64,000 nucleotides of DNA from assembly GCA_014529385.2 (NCBI GenBank), contig CM043966.1, positions 38,932,037 to 38,996,036 on the forward strand, read 5' to 3'. The notes under the pieces were generated by a model that did not search any database, was not told where the DNA came from, and was given only the letters and a program-made list of their open reading frames with translations. Position numbers and translations under genes: made by a program. This DNA comes from Adiantum capillus-veneris (lineage: Eukaryota; Streptophyta; Polypodiopsida; Polypodiales; Pteridaceae). Below are positions 40,443-55,082 of this stretch, in pieces; position 1 is the stretch's first letter; each line of letters opens with the position of its first letter.

Positions 40443-40625
40443 TGTGTTTGTGACTGTTTGTGTGTGTTGTTTGTTAAGACTGAGCTTGATACTGTGGCAG
40501 AAACAGAGAGAGAGATAGAGGCAAAGGCAGAGGGAGAGAGAGAGAGGGCCAAACCTCCTGAGGTCGCAGACCTTCGTTATGTCGATGGGTCGGCTTGCTG
40601 TCGGAGACGCAGATGACGGCTCTTG

Positions 40626-40670
<45 letters not shown>

Positions 40671-40848
40671 ACGAGGTGTGGTTTTTCTCTCTCATGACCT
40701 CTATATATGACGTACAAAAGTATACGGTCTCAATAATGACCGCACGTGTGACGACATGCAATTATACTCTAATTTATAGTAACACGTGGGGCGCCGTCGT
40801 GTGTATCCGTTATAAGTGTGATTTTGAGAGAGAGAAAGAGAGACAACA

Positions 40849-40882
<34 letters not shown>

Positions 40883-41042
40883 ATAGAAAGAGAGAGAGTG
40901 ATAGGGAGAGAGAGAGCACAGATTGTGAGAGAGATAGAGAGAGGGAGAGAGACAGATTGAGAGAGAGATAGAGAGAGGGACTCCTTACTCTTAGAGAGAG
41001 AGAGAGGGAGAGAGACAAAGTCAGTTTGACAGACAAAAAGCA

Positions 41043-43660
<2,618 letters not shown>

Positions 43661-43897
43661 TACACTTCAAGTAGCAATTGTATAAGATCATGTATTACAT
43701 AAATTTTGTACAATGTCATCCACTCAGAGTATCTTTCTCCACTTGTGATTCACATACACCATTGTCTCTCTCCACCTTCATTGACTTTCACGAGCTCCGG
43801 AGTTGTTGTATGCCATTGATCTTTTAAATTTTTGTTGTTGTAAATGTCTGATGGCTTGTGCTGTTGCTGAATTTGCCAAGACTTCTTTTGCCTTCAT

Positions 43898-46800
43898 TCA
43901 ATGAATGATTCTACGATAGAACCATTCAAATAGTTCTCTCAAACTGTTAGCCTTGATTCGAGAGCCACCATGTCGTGTGTGCCTGAAATAAGCATTTCTC
44001 GCCATGTAATGAGACTTTTCCATCCCGTGGGTATTCCATATTGCCGGGTTCCCATACTTTTGTATAAAATATGGTAAATGATTGAAGATGATGTGCTGGA
44101 TATGAAAACAGATTAGTTGGAATGTTTTACACTCACATATTTGCACATAAGAGAGAATGAAATACATGATAATACCATGTAGTGAGTAATCTGGGTGTCT
44201 GTCCATGCTGTCTTGAATGATTTTTTCAGAAGGTTGAGATTCTCCTTGAACTTGTTCATATCACCTTGTGACCAGTCATCTTTGTCGCACATCAAAAATA
44301 GGATGTCTATTGATCGCCAAACCTCAGCCTTCGCGTTACGAGTAGTTGGTTCTTGGTCTTTGACTGCAATATGTAGCTTTTTCCAGCTCTGATACTCTAC
44401 CTTGCTAACATAAGATGTGTTATATATTTTCCATGTTTTGTTAGCTTCGGATCTCTTGTACCTTGGGGTTTAGATAAAAACCTCCGTGCCTTCACCCCAC
44501 CGATGGATGGTTTGCATGGGACATCCTTCTCAGCAGTTGATCTCTTTTCATCCCGCTGGATTTTCACATTGCCACCATGAAGCCCCATATCCGACAGTAC
44601 CATTTCTAAGCACTGCAGGGCTACTTGTCGTTCTGCCGAGTTCTTAATCTTCCAAGCAAACCCGATGTATAAGTAGACCAATTTATCCACAATTCTACAA
44701 AGGGCATGCATTGTACAAATGTGGACATTCACAAGTGGTATTTTCAAAACCGGTCGAAAAGCAGGATCCTCAATGTGACGTGTTGGAGCTTTTCTCCACC
44801 ACTTTGGGTCCATGACCTTTGCAGGCTCCATGCAAAACAAACACAGCGACTTTGCCTGTAACATTTAATGGCCTAAAATCTTATGTGTAGCGGAATTTAG
44901 CATGAACATAGTGGGCATTTCATTAGAATAGATTCCTAATGAGAATTACAAGAGTGCTTGGGTGGAGAGAGCAACAAAAAGCATAACACCTAGTTAGATA
45001 GCATCGACAATACTTTCAAAAGAGAGAGCAATTAAGCTATTGACAACAGTTGAGGACCGGATTTGCATGGAGCCGGTCCCCCCTCCAAAAGGCTTTGTAT
45101 TATGGTTTCTCCCATCAAGAGAGACATTGTACAATACAATTCTTTGTGTTCCTTCAAGACTAGCTAGTGCAATGAAGATGGAAGCTTCATACACCAAGCA
45201 AAACACTTAATCAAACACAACTTGAATTATCCCCGTTCTCAGACCCAAGACCTCACACACCTTCGAAGATGGTGAGAGCTAGCAGGGTATGAGAGTAGAT
45301 TGAGAGGAAAAAGAAGTATCTTACGAGAAAGAAGTACATCTCCTCACATAATCACTCATATTAGCATAGCTTAGCTTAGTAATTAGCTTGGTAGAGAAGA
45401 TGAGCATGCATTGAAGCTTGGCTCTTGGTTGGATTTGCATCCACATGCCAAGAGAGTGTTGATGTAGGCTTCTATCTCACAAGCTTGGAGTAGGTGATGA
45501 GCTCTCCATTAAAGCTTGGGAGGAGATAGAGTATTTTTCCCTTCACACATGGTCAAGTGTGAGAGTGTGAGAGTGTATGCCAAGCAAAAATCAGCCCCCC
45601 CTCTCTCTTGGGCGAGCCCTAGCTGCTAAGTTAGGCTGGCTTTTTCCTCATTGGACCTCCCCAGGTCAAGCCAATAGGAATTAAGCAGCATAAGTGATAG
45701 CCTTCTGACATGTGTCCCCCTTTCCCCTTTTGTGAGAGCTTTAGATAATTAAATAATTAAACTAAACTCTCATTGGACCCCTTTGCCTCCTGGCCAATAG
45801 GAATCAGGCAAGCCATGGGGCTTCTGAATGCTCATTGGACCCCTTGGGAGACTGCCCAATAGTCTTCTAGGACACTTAATTCTTATTGGTTTCTTTTATT
45901 AAATGTTTTTAAATTAATTAAACTAGATTTACTCTAGCTTAATTCTCATTGGTCCACTTCAAGGGTCTTCCAATAGGAATTGGGCACACCTTGTGGGCAT
46001 CTGGCCTAGGGAGCTGACATGTGTCCCTCATTCCCTTTGTGTAAAGGGAGCCTGTGTGTGTGTGTGTGGTTTTCTCTCTCATCCCCTAGCTTTGGGGCTC
46101 GCCCCCTCCCATGTAGGGATGCAGAAAGACTTTTTGGGCACACACTAAGCATCCAATTTTCCCTAAGGTTGACCTTTGGACACAACCTTTGAATTTTGGA
46201 ACCTTAGCATTTTGGAAGTCTTAATGGGCTGAACCTTAGGGTCTTTTTAGCCCATTGTTTCACATGGCTCTTTTGCAGATGGCCCCCCCTTTGGATCCCT
46301 ATTTTCCCTCCTTTGGATCCCTACTGTGGCCGGTCTGCTAACTTAACCAATATTCTAGCTTTTTCTCCCTTGGCACTTCCCCACATTAAATGATCAGTTT
46401 AATATGAGAAAATCATTTAGGAGAATTAGATATTGATTATTATGACATTGCCATTGCACCCATTCCACAATTATACATGCACTTTAATGTTTTGAGGTCA
46501 CCTGCAAGATGCCACTGAACTTGAAAGTCTCCTCTTCCATCTAGACGTAGTACCTCTCCCTGGTTAGTCTATCGATCAATCACCTCCGGAATATTAGTTT
46601 GATGGAACACCCAATATAGAATCTCATGATCTTATTTATTTACCTGCAACACAAAATAAATGAGACTTAAGTAGATGTGAACATTGAGCTTACCTGAGAA
46701 TCTCGCTTACCTCAAACGTACCAAGCCACCATATGTTAGATTCTGATTGAACACTAAAATATAAAGGATCATCACTGGGACACTTTGAGAGGGCTCTATT

Positions 46801-48169
46801 CATTAAAGTAATAGTAACACGCTCTAGCTTTTTCTCTTTAACAAGCTCACACTCATCCAATTTTAACACAAAATGTAATACCCCTAGTGACTCTTCAAAT
46901 GTGATGTTGTAAAACTCCACCATTCTCTTCTAGTAATATCCGCAGGTCCATAAAAACATTATTGAACTCATCATATGCCATGTTTGCTCCATGGCCACTG
47001 TAAGTTGCTTTAATATGAAAGGGCTGTCCAAGATAGTCTCCCTGTGCCTCGTTAAGCTGAAGCCTCTCTTTCCAAACACTTGAGGCTGATGGTAGAAGTT
47101 TGGATTTTATACCCTTCTTAACAAAGATGGATGAGACAGACTTTTGGATAGCCGAATATCCTCTTTTGCTTACACCAAGTGAATCAAGTGTGCCTTGTAT
47201 CTCTTTTGCAGGCACTGAGTTCTCTGAAATAAAGCGGTCCACTACATTTCGTTGTAGGACCTTAAACTTCTTGTCATGTACTATATCTGCTGCCAGGCTT
47301 CTACTTATAAGTGGCTTCAATCTCTTTCCTATATTGGCTTTGGGGTCAATGTTTTCCTTGTCAGGATAGATTGAATCTCTACATGAAGACAATGCATAAG
47401 TAAATAACAAAAAATTTGCTTCACTAACACTATTTAGGCACATGAAAACAATGCATAACAAGAAAAAACAAAAAGATTACTTAACTAAGACAATGTAGCC
47501 AACCAAGAAGCATCACCTTAATGCTCGGATTCTTTTCTTGAGACCTCCTGATGCAACCTGCAATGTTTCAAGATTGCGCAATTTCTTCTTTCGGATACGA
47601 CCACCCAAGATGGTGTCCTTCATTTGACAACTTCGCACCTTTCCTTTCAGTTCTTGTACCTCTGTTTTATGTTGCAAAATGGTAACCTGATCTGTAGAAT
47701 GTAAATGTGAAAGGCGAACAATCTCACATTGTTGAGCTTGGAGAATGCCCTTGTAAGTTTCAGCTTCTCTTGTAAGAGATTTACAATAACCCAGAAGGCC
47801 CTTTTCTCCATCACCGGCAAAGGTCAATAAGCTTGTAGGATTGACAAACGGTGGAGACGCATTAGTCATTGGATTCTTAGGGTAGAGAGAGCCTCTCGTC
47901 CAAATATCTATGTGTTTATCTCCCTGAGCTCTGAGCGTGTCTATGGAAGCGAGACGTATATGTGTGTTTGTTTTACTGCGCTTAATCAATGGTTGGTACT
48001 CATTGTCCAAATCAATGTGAAGGTGATATTTGGCTCGTTTCTGGGTAACATTTGTGCCATTTGAGGAGTGCGCCATTAGCCAAATGTGCAGGTTTAATGG
48101 AAAGTGAATGGCGGCTGCGCCTTCGTCCCTCCATGTTAGCCTCATTCCCTCCATATTGACGAGGTTCAT
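43898..48169 (-). pseudogene. DDE-like transposase of the DNA element, inactivated
   Basis: Exons by phase are 48169-47517, 47378-46711, 46643-44176 (split by a solo LTR) and 44095-43898, about 795 aa when intact. The N-terminal exon ends in a basic coiled-coil-like stretch. Exon 2 has a helix-turn-helix-like block (VSKRGYSAIQKSV) and VLKLDEC, a candidate first Asp. Exon 3 has HLAGDLKTLK (candidate second Asp) with a CLFC zinc-type pair, then HICTMHALCRIVDKL. Exon 4 has THGMEKSHYM, a candidate Glu. This order fits RNase H-fold transposases, but I cannot place it in a named superfamily. Lesions: +1 frameshift at 46924, TAA at 46632-46634, TAG at 46569-46571, LTR insertion at 44857-46447, and a frameshift in a C-run at 44465-44468. 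Confidence 0.68.
44852..46452 (-). mobile_element. Solo LTR, type A (44857-46447), with 5-bp target duplication TTGCC
   Basis: The LTR runs from TGTAACATTTAATGG to TATTATGACA, flanked by TTGCC at 44852-44856 and 46448-46452. Removing it with one TTGCC copy restores the reading frame between GDLK and CLFC in the transposase, which confirms both boundaries. It resembles the A1 and A2 LTRs. Its GT array (about 46052-46068) is short. Confidence 0.93.
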
Positions 48170-48336
48170 TCAATGCAACTGAAAAGAGGATTATCCCTCA
48201 ATCACTACCAACGAATGTTCAGAAGAGTAAGGAATCTACTTAAAGTACACTTTTTGAACTTTTACTATGAAAGACCCAGCTCTATTATTTGCCATTTTTT
48301 CTAGAGAGAGAGTGCAAAAAATACATTTTCTTAGAA
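48170..48336. promoter_or_regulatory. Right end of the DNA element: transposase leader
   Basis: 167 bp lie between the transposase start and the right inverted repeat. They must contain its promoter or 5' leader. AATAATAGAGC occurs here (as reverse complement near 48275) and near the left end (about 35106), a possible subterminal motif. Confidence 0.4.
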
Positions 48337-48369
48337 GGCCCTCCAAATGACCTCCGAAATTCCCTAATG
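48337..48369 (-). repeat. Right terminal inverted repeat
   Basis: 33 bp reading GGCCCTCCAAATGACC...CCCTAATG, the reverse complement of the left end with two differences. Confidence 0.88.
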
Positions 48370-49084
48370 CTCACACAAGCTCATGTGTAGAGCAAGAAGA
48401 CTCTCTCTCTCTCTTCTCAAGCTTTAATAGAAATCTTATCACATACTCCAAGCTTGTGAGAAGGGAGGCCTACACCAACAACTCTTGGCTTTGTGCTCGC
48501 TTTGTGATGCAAATCCAACCAAGATCCAAGCTTCAATGCATGCTCATCTCCTATACCACGCTAATTACTAAGCTAAGCTATGCTAATATGAGTGATTATG
48601 TGAAGAGATATACATCTTTCTAGTAAGACTACTCCTTCTCTCAATCTACTCTCATACCCCGCTAGCTCTCACCATCTTCGAAGGTGTGTGAGGTCTTGGG
48701 TCTCAGACCGTGAGGGAATTGATGTTGTGTTTGATAAGTGTTTTGCTTAGTGCTTGATGTTTCCATCTTCATTGCACTAGCTAGTATTGAAGGAACACAA
48801 AGGATTGTATTGTAAAATGTCTCTCTTGATGGGAGAAACCATAATACAAAGCCTTTTGGAGGGGGGACCGGCTCCATGCAAATCCGTTCCTCAACTGTTG
48901 TCAATTGCTTAATTTCTCTCTCTTTTGAAGTATTGTTCATGCTATCTAACTAGGTGTTATACTTTTTGTTGCTCTCTCCACCCAAGCACCTATTATTCTC
49001 ATTAGGAATCTATTCTAATGAAATGCTCACTATGTTCATGCTATTTTCCGCTACACACAAGTTACTAGACCATTAAATGTTACA
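48370..49084 (+). repeat. 5' LTR of chromovirus A2, right part
   Basis: Continues the LTR begun at 34147 and ends AAATGTTACA at 49084, directly before a primer-binding site. Its first bases (CTCACACAAGCTCATGTG) continue the sequence broken at 35057, as shown by the uninterrupted relative near 60523. Confidence 0.88.
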
Positions 49085-49085
49085 T

Positions 49086-49099
49086 TGGTATCAAAGCAC
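49086..49099 (+). other. Primer-binding site of A2 (initiator tRNA-Met)
   Basis: TGGTATCAAAGCAC starts one base after the LTR. It differs from the A1 site by one G-to-A change, the sense of a methyl-cytosine deamination on the other strand. Confidence 0.85.
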
Positions 49100-49501
49100 A
49101 AGGTTTCTCTTTTCTTGCTCAAGAAGGGAGGTCCTCAAGCTAGCTATAGATGGTTAGTATTATTAATTGCATGTGAGTAAGTAGAATAGGGATTTTTCAG
49201 CCTTGCAGTGCGTCTGTCTTTGTGCAGTTAACGGGGTATCACCGTCGAGATCTATGGTCTTAATAGTGGAGTCCTACGGGGCTTTCCTACGGCTTAACCA
49301 CTATTGAGCTATTAGAAGCTTGACAGGAGCCGGTGCTGTTTTGGTGTTGAATGACCCTCTCTTCTATTCCTTGCAATTAATGGTATTCGAGCCACGGGTA
49401 CAGTAGCTTGAGTGATTTTTCTAAAGGGGTAAAGAGGAGTAGCAACTAGGGCTTGAAGTGCCAAAGTACACCTAAAAAGTTCAAACCTAAAAGTTGTTAG
49501 A

Positions 49502-50967
49502 ATGGCTGACAATAGTAAAGAGAGTGAAATTAATGTTGATAACTTTGATCTTGCTAATGATCACGCTACTAATGATGCCCCGATGCTTCTTAACTATCTT
49601 GTTTCTAGGCGTCAACAAGCCATGGGCAATCCATCCCTCCAAAGTGAAGTGCAACGGTAGCTTCGTGCTCATGGGATTCTCCAAGCTCCCCACCATGACA
49701 AGAGAGCACCTAGGAAGCCTCCTTGCGAGACTTCCAAAAGAGGTCTCTCTCCGTTTCGGAAAGAAGAAGAGGATCCAGATGAAAGGATCAAAAATTTGCT
49801 CCTTGATGACGCATCTCCTTCTCAAAGGACGATTCAAGAGCCCCCACCGAAATAACAAGAAAGAAGTGAGTCTCTTGCCACCTCGACGGAGATGGTTCCA
49901 TGAAGACGGTGGGCTAAACGCTCTCCATCACCTCCAAAATGAAGAAGACCATCGCATGCTTCTCCACACCATAATTCAAAGAGGGATGACAAAAGGCAAG
50001 AGAAGAAAAAGGTGAGAAATAGGACACCCTCTTCTCCATCTTCTTCATCCTCTTCCTCTTATGAAAGTGATGGTGAAGACAAAGAAGATCAAGGCAAGAA
50101 AAAGGCGAGAAAGTGGTCACCCTCTTCTCCATCTTCCTCAAACTCTTCACCATCTGAAGAAAGTGATGGTGCAACCTTTGAACCATCAAAAAGAAGAGGC
50201 CATAGGAAATCCTATGCTGCATGGAAGAGGTCGTCCAAGCTCAAGAAGTTCAAAGAGAGAGGGAAGAGCATCTCTTTCCTTACCTACGATGGCACCTTTG
50301 GTGCTCTGGACAAAGTGTTAGCCTTTATCCAACAGTTCGATGCGGCGTTTGGAGATGAGGGCTTTGTGGAGTCCTCTAAGCTACACCATGTAGCTATGCA
50401 CTTTCAAAAGTCCGCCAGGCAATGGTGGTCTAGCCTACGGGCCAACGGTGAAGCTGCACGAACATGGAAAGCTTTAAGAGCTTCCATTATGAAGCAACTT
50501 TTTCCATCGATGCCAAAGACAAAGTACTCACCAAATGGCGAAGCTTGAAGCTCTCTCACTACGAATCCCTTCACAAATATGTAGACAAGTTTTGGGACTT
50601 ACAACTCAAAGCCACTGTCTTTAAAAAGTTGGATTTTGGAGAGCAAAAGCAACAATTTTGTGCGCGCTTAACTGAAGAAATGGCGGAGTATGTCAACTCC
50701 CAAAGGCCACGCACCATATCGGCGGTTATACACTATACTATGGTAGCTTCTCGACTCAATTTCCAAACGGGGGCTAAAAAAAATTTTAAGCCCACAGAAA
50801 GCAAGGGTTCCAATGAGCCGAAGGGGAAGGACAATGTCCAAAAGTCTCCTAAGGGCAAATCCAAAAAAGCTAAGGAGAACGGAGTTTACAAAGGTAAAAA
50901 CAAACTCTCCCCTGAAGAGCTTGAACGTTATCGCAAGGATAACCGATGTTTCAAGTGCAGCGAGCAA
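49502..50967 (+). pseudogene. Chromovirus A2 gag, first part (interrupted by copia)
   Basis: Starts ATG at 49502 (MADNSKESEINVDNFD) and shows the same order as A1: acidic head, RS/serine-rich region (about 50030-50160), FLTYDGTFGALDKVLAFI near 50275, and capsid-like helices. The zinc knuckle begins CFKCSEQ at 50947-50967 and is cut there. It resumes with GHAYHACP at about 55855. Stops and frameshifts occur near 49660 and 50010. Confidence 0.85.
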
Positions 50968-51132
50968 TGTTAGAAAATAAGACGTAGCTAAATAGATTTT
51001 TGAGTAGATTACTTAATGGAGAGAGATAGATTTCACACACAAGAGATTATAGAGTAGAGAGAGAGAGAGTACACACGATATACGTGGTTCACCCAATGTG
51101 GGCTACGTCCATGGGAAAGCAGCCACTCAATG
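50968..51132 (-). repeat. Truncated 3' LTR of the copia element
   Basis: Matches 55083-55247 with a handful of substitutions, up to the shared CAGCCACTCAATG, then breaks into pol sequence. Confidence 0.9.
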
Positions 51133-54100
51133 CCGATTGAAGATGAGCAAAAGCTCAACTTCTCCTTGTTGACCACCTTTGAAAACATGTCTGCAGGATT
51201 TTCACGTGTATGCACCTTTCCTAGCTTTAGTTGTCCCTCTTCCAAAAGAGTGTGTATGAAGTGATATCTCACCTCAATGTGCTTTGTCCTTGAATGAAAG
51301 GCTGAGTTCTTCGCAAGATGGATAGCGCTTTGGCTATCACTGTACAAGACACAATTGTCTTGTTTGAATCCAAGCTCTTCTAAGAATCTGTGAAGCCACA
51401 GAATTTCTTTGCTTGCCTCCGTCATTGCTACATACTCTGCTTCCGTGGTAGAAAGTGAAACCACTTTCTACAGCTTTGAAGCCCACCTTACTGCTGTGCC
51501 TCCAACCGTGAACACATAGCTAGTAGTGCTCCTTCGAGTATCTTTGTCACCTGCCATATGTGCATCAGCATACCCTTGTAGAAAAATATCAGTTCCTCCA
51601 AAATACAAAGCATTTGTTGTTATCCCTTTTAGATACCTAAGTATCCACTTCACAGCTTGCCCATGCTCTTTACCTGGGTTGTCCATGAACCTACTCACAA
51701 CTCCCACTGCATGTGCAATGTCTGGCCTTGTCCAGACCATAGCATACATTAGAGAACCTACCGCTGCAGCATATGGAACTTTAGACATATAGGCTATCTC
51801 CTCTTGTGTCTTTGGACACATATCCTTCGTTAGTTTAAAATGACCAGCCAAAGGTGTAGAAACTGGTTTTGCATTTTGCATTGCAAACCTTTCTAGTACC
51901 TTCTTGATGTAATCTTCTTGAGATAGATTTATTGTCTTCTTCGTCCTGTCCCTTGATATTTTCATACCAAGTATCCTCTTTGCAGCACCTAAATCTTTCA
52001 TTGAAAAAGATTTGGACAGCTCCTCTTTTAGGTCTTTGATGTCCTGCATGTTAGCACTTGCAATCAACATGTCATCAACATACAACATTAGGATGATGAA
52101 TTTCCCATCTCCCAAATTCTTCGTGTAGACGCACTGATCCGAGTTGCATCTTGTGAATCCATGATCCAACATCCATCGATCAAACTTCAAGTACCATTGT
52201 CTTGATGCTTGCTTTAAACCATACAAGCTCTTCTTTAATCTGCAAACCATTTTCACCTTACCTTTTACTTAATACCCCTTTGGTTGAAGCATGTAGATTT
52301 CCTCCTCTAAGTCACCGTGAGGGAATGCCGTATTTACATCCATTTGCTCGAGATTTAGATCATGAGCAGCCACAAGGCTTAAGAAAAGCCTAATTGAGTT
52401 CATTTTTACAACAGGAGAAAATATTTCATTGAAGTCAATACCTTTCTTTTGAGAAAAACCTTTTACCACAAGCCTAGACTTGTACCTTTTCTTCCCACCT
52501 TCTTCTTCCTTCAGCTTGTACACCCATTTGTTTTGAAGTTCCGGCTTACCTTTAGGCAACTCAACCAACTCCCATGTTTGGTTGCGATGTATTGAGTCCA
52601 TCTCCACTTGCATGCTCTTCGTCCATTCTTCTTTGGATTCATGTTGCATAGCTTCTTCGTATGATTCCGGCTCTCCAGAATCTGAGATCAAGAGATGGTT
52701 GAAGGAAGGAACAAACCTTTCTGGAGGTCTACTTGCTCTTGTAGATCTTTGGGGAATAGGTTGAGGCTCCTCATTTGGTTGACGTTGTTACACATTGTCA
52801 CCGTTTGCAGTCCTCGAGTCTTCACCGTCCTCAAGCTCCATGTACTCATCACCTGTTTCTTTTGTTTGTTTTCTTTCCAAGTAATCTTTGTACATATTTT
52901 GTTCGTTAAAAATTACATCCCTACTCCTTAAGATTTTACCATCTTCAGGATTCCATAGGTGATACCCAAAGTCTCCTTCTCCATAGCCAATGAAGAAACA
53001 CTTTTTGGACTTTGCATCTAGCTTTGATCTTAGGCTTCTATCTATGTGCATGAAAGCCTCACACCCAAACACTTTGAGAAATGCATAATTCACCGGTTTA
53101 CCTGTCCATGCCTCTTCTGGAACTCCCCCATCCAATGCCGTTGAGGGTGACCGATTGATTAAGTACACAGACGTACTTGCAGCTTCCGCCCAAAGCTCAA
53201 GCGGTAGACCTACATGTAGCCGCATGCTTCGTGCTCATTCCATGATTGTCCTGTTCATCCTTTCCAAAATCCCATTTTGTTGAGGTGTCCTTGGGGTTGT
53301 CCTTTGCCTCCAAATGCCATTGCTAGCACAAAAGCTTTCAAAAGCTTGGCTGCAATATTCACCTCCATTGTCGGATCTGAGGCATTTAACCTTGGTACCT
53401 GTTTCATTCTCCACAAAGGCTTTCCACCTTTGAAATATGGAAAATACATCGGATTTATTCTTCATGACATAAACCCATGTTTTTCTAGTCGCATCGTCTA
53501 TGAATGTTACATAGTACAATGAGCCACCAAGTGATGGTGTACTTGCAGTGATGGTGTACTTGCAGGACCCCAAACATCAGAATGAACCAACTCAAGTTTT
53601 TTTTTTTTTCTTTCATTTCCTGATTTTTGAAATTTTACCCTCTTTTGTTTACCATAAAGACAATCTTCACAGAACTCTAAGTCCACTTCTTTCAAACATG
53701 GTCTTTGTTTGAAGGATTTGCATTCCTTTGGCACTCATATGACCAAGTCGGTAGTGCCACACCGCACTGTCAACTTCTGTAGTTGCTACACAAGCTGAAG
53801 GTTGCGTGCTAACAGTACACAAGTAAAGTGTACCGACTTTTTCTCCCTTGGCAACCACCAAAGATCCCTTTGAGATCTTCCACCGTTTGTTTCCGAATGC
53901 AATGTTGTGACCTTCATCGTCCAATTGTCCTGTAGAGATTAAATTTTTGCGAAGAGAAGGAACATGCCTAACATCTTTAAGCTTCCATTCATTTTCGTTA
54001 GCAGTTTTGACAAAAACTGTACCTTTGCCGACAATCTCACAAGCTTCATCATCTCCCAAGTATACATACCCAAAATTACCCTTGGTGTAGTCTTGGAAAT

Positions 54101-55022
54101 GTTGCTTGTGCGGTGTCGTATGGAATGAAGCCCCGGAATCTACTATCCAGGAATTAGACACATTGTCTAATGAGAGAATTAGAGCATCTTGCTCTACTTT
54201 ACATGCCACATTGGCCTCCGATGTTGGCTTGTTGTCTTGAGACTCTGTCTCCTTCTTCTTCTTGGACCAGCAATCCTTCTTGACGTGGCCCTTCTTGCCA
54301 CAGTTCCAACATTCAAGAACTGACTTTGTGCGTGACTTGACCCGTCTTGAGCGATCACCACCCTTTTGGTTTTTGAACCTCTCCTTAGGCCTTCCTCTTG
54401 TTTCTACTGACAATGCAGCACTTGATGATTCTCCTATGCTTCTCCTTCACATTTCCTCGCTTAGGAGAACACCCACAACATCATCAAACTTAAGAGTATT
54501 TGTGCCAAAAATAGAATCACTTACAGCCATCACAAGGCTGTCCCAACTATCCGGTAGAGATGATAGTATAAGGAGAGCTCGCACTTCGTCATCGAAATTG
54601 ATTTTCACCGATCGAAGTTGACTTATGTTTGTGTTAAATTCATTTAGGTGTTCTGCAACTGAACCATTCTCTGCCATCTTTAGATTGAACAAGCGCTTCA
54701 TAAGAAATACCTTATTGGATGCCGATGGTTTCTCGTAGAAGTCGTCAAGTGACTTCATCAAGTCCTCCGTAGTCTTCATCTCTGAAACATTGAAGGCCAC
54801 CGTTGACGCCAAGCTTAACCGGATTGTTCCCAGTGCCTTTCGATCAAGGACAATCCATGCTTCATCTGCCATTGTTGCGGGCTTCTTCGCAAGACCGCCT
54901 AGTGGCAAATAGAGGTCCTTTTGGTAGAGATAGTCTTCAATCTGCATCTTCCAATGTTGGTAGTTTTTGTCGTTGAACTTCTCAATCTTGCGCTTCCCTT
55001 CCTCCGCCATAACCCCACTCAA
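51133..55022 (-). pseudogene. Copia gag-pol polyprotein, one frame with nonsense codons and a 17-bp duplication
   Basis: The ORF starts ATG at 55022 (MSGVMAEEGKRKIEKF). Domains from the N-terminus: UBN2-type gag (about 54450-55020), CCHC knuckle CWNCGKKGHVKKDCW (about 54290), protease IVDSGASFH (about 54130), the GAG pre-integrase motif HYRLGHMSAKGM (about 53740), integrase core FIDDATRKTWVY to PQQNGILERMN (about 53240-53520), reverse transcriptase with QMDVNTAF (about 52330) and LYVDDMLIA (about 52070), and RNase H with STTEAEY (about 51440). Stops at 54447 (TGA), 53235 (TGA), 52788 (TAA), 52269 (TAA) and 51468 (TAG) keep the same frame on both sides. A tandem 17-bp duplication (53530-53563) shifts the frame before integrase. 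Confidence 0.92.
53530..53563. repeat. 17-bp tandem duplication in copia integrase
   Basis: AGTGATGGTGTACTTGC occurs twice back to back. It adds 17 bp and throws the integrase out of frame with the preceding gag-protease part. Confidence 0.9.
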
Positions 55023-55064
55023 TTCAAGGAATCCTTTCCTTGAGATAATTTAGCTATGAGCAAA

Positions 55065-55080
55065 CCTTGCTCTGATACCA
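55065..55080 (-). other. Primer-binding site of the copia element
   Basis: Minus-strand TGGTATCAGAGCAAGG lies two bases inside the 5' LTR and is complementary to initiator tRNA-Met. Confidence 0.9.
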
Positions 55081-55082
55081 GT

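Larger units (their letters stand above)
39832..41042. promoter_or_regulatory. Divergent promoter region between the fusion gene and the 600-aa gene
   Basis: These 1.2 kb separate the start codons of two divergently transcribed genes. The region holds a CT array of about 40 units directly upstream of the fusion gene (39859-39938), a TTTAAATA box-like motif at about 39956, two GGCGCGC inverted repeats (39990-40050 and 40146-40208) and long interrupted GT tracts (40255-40442). No coding sequence is supported. The open frames here are microsatellite translations. Confidence 0.55.
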
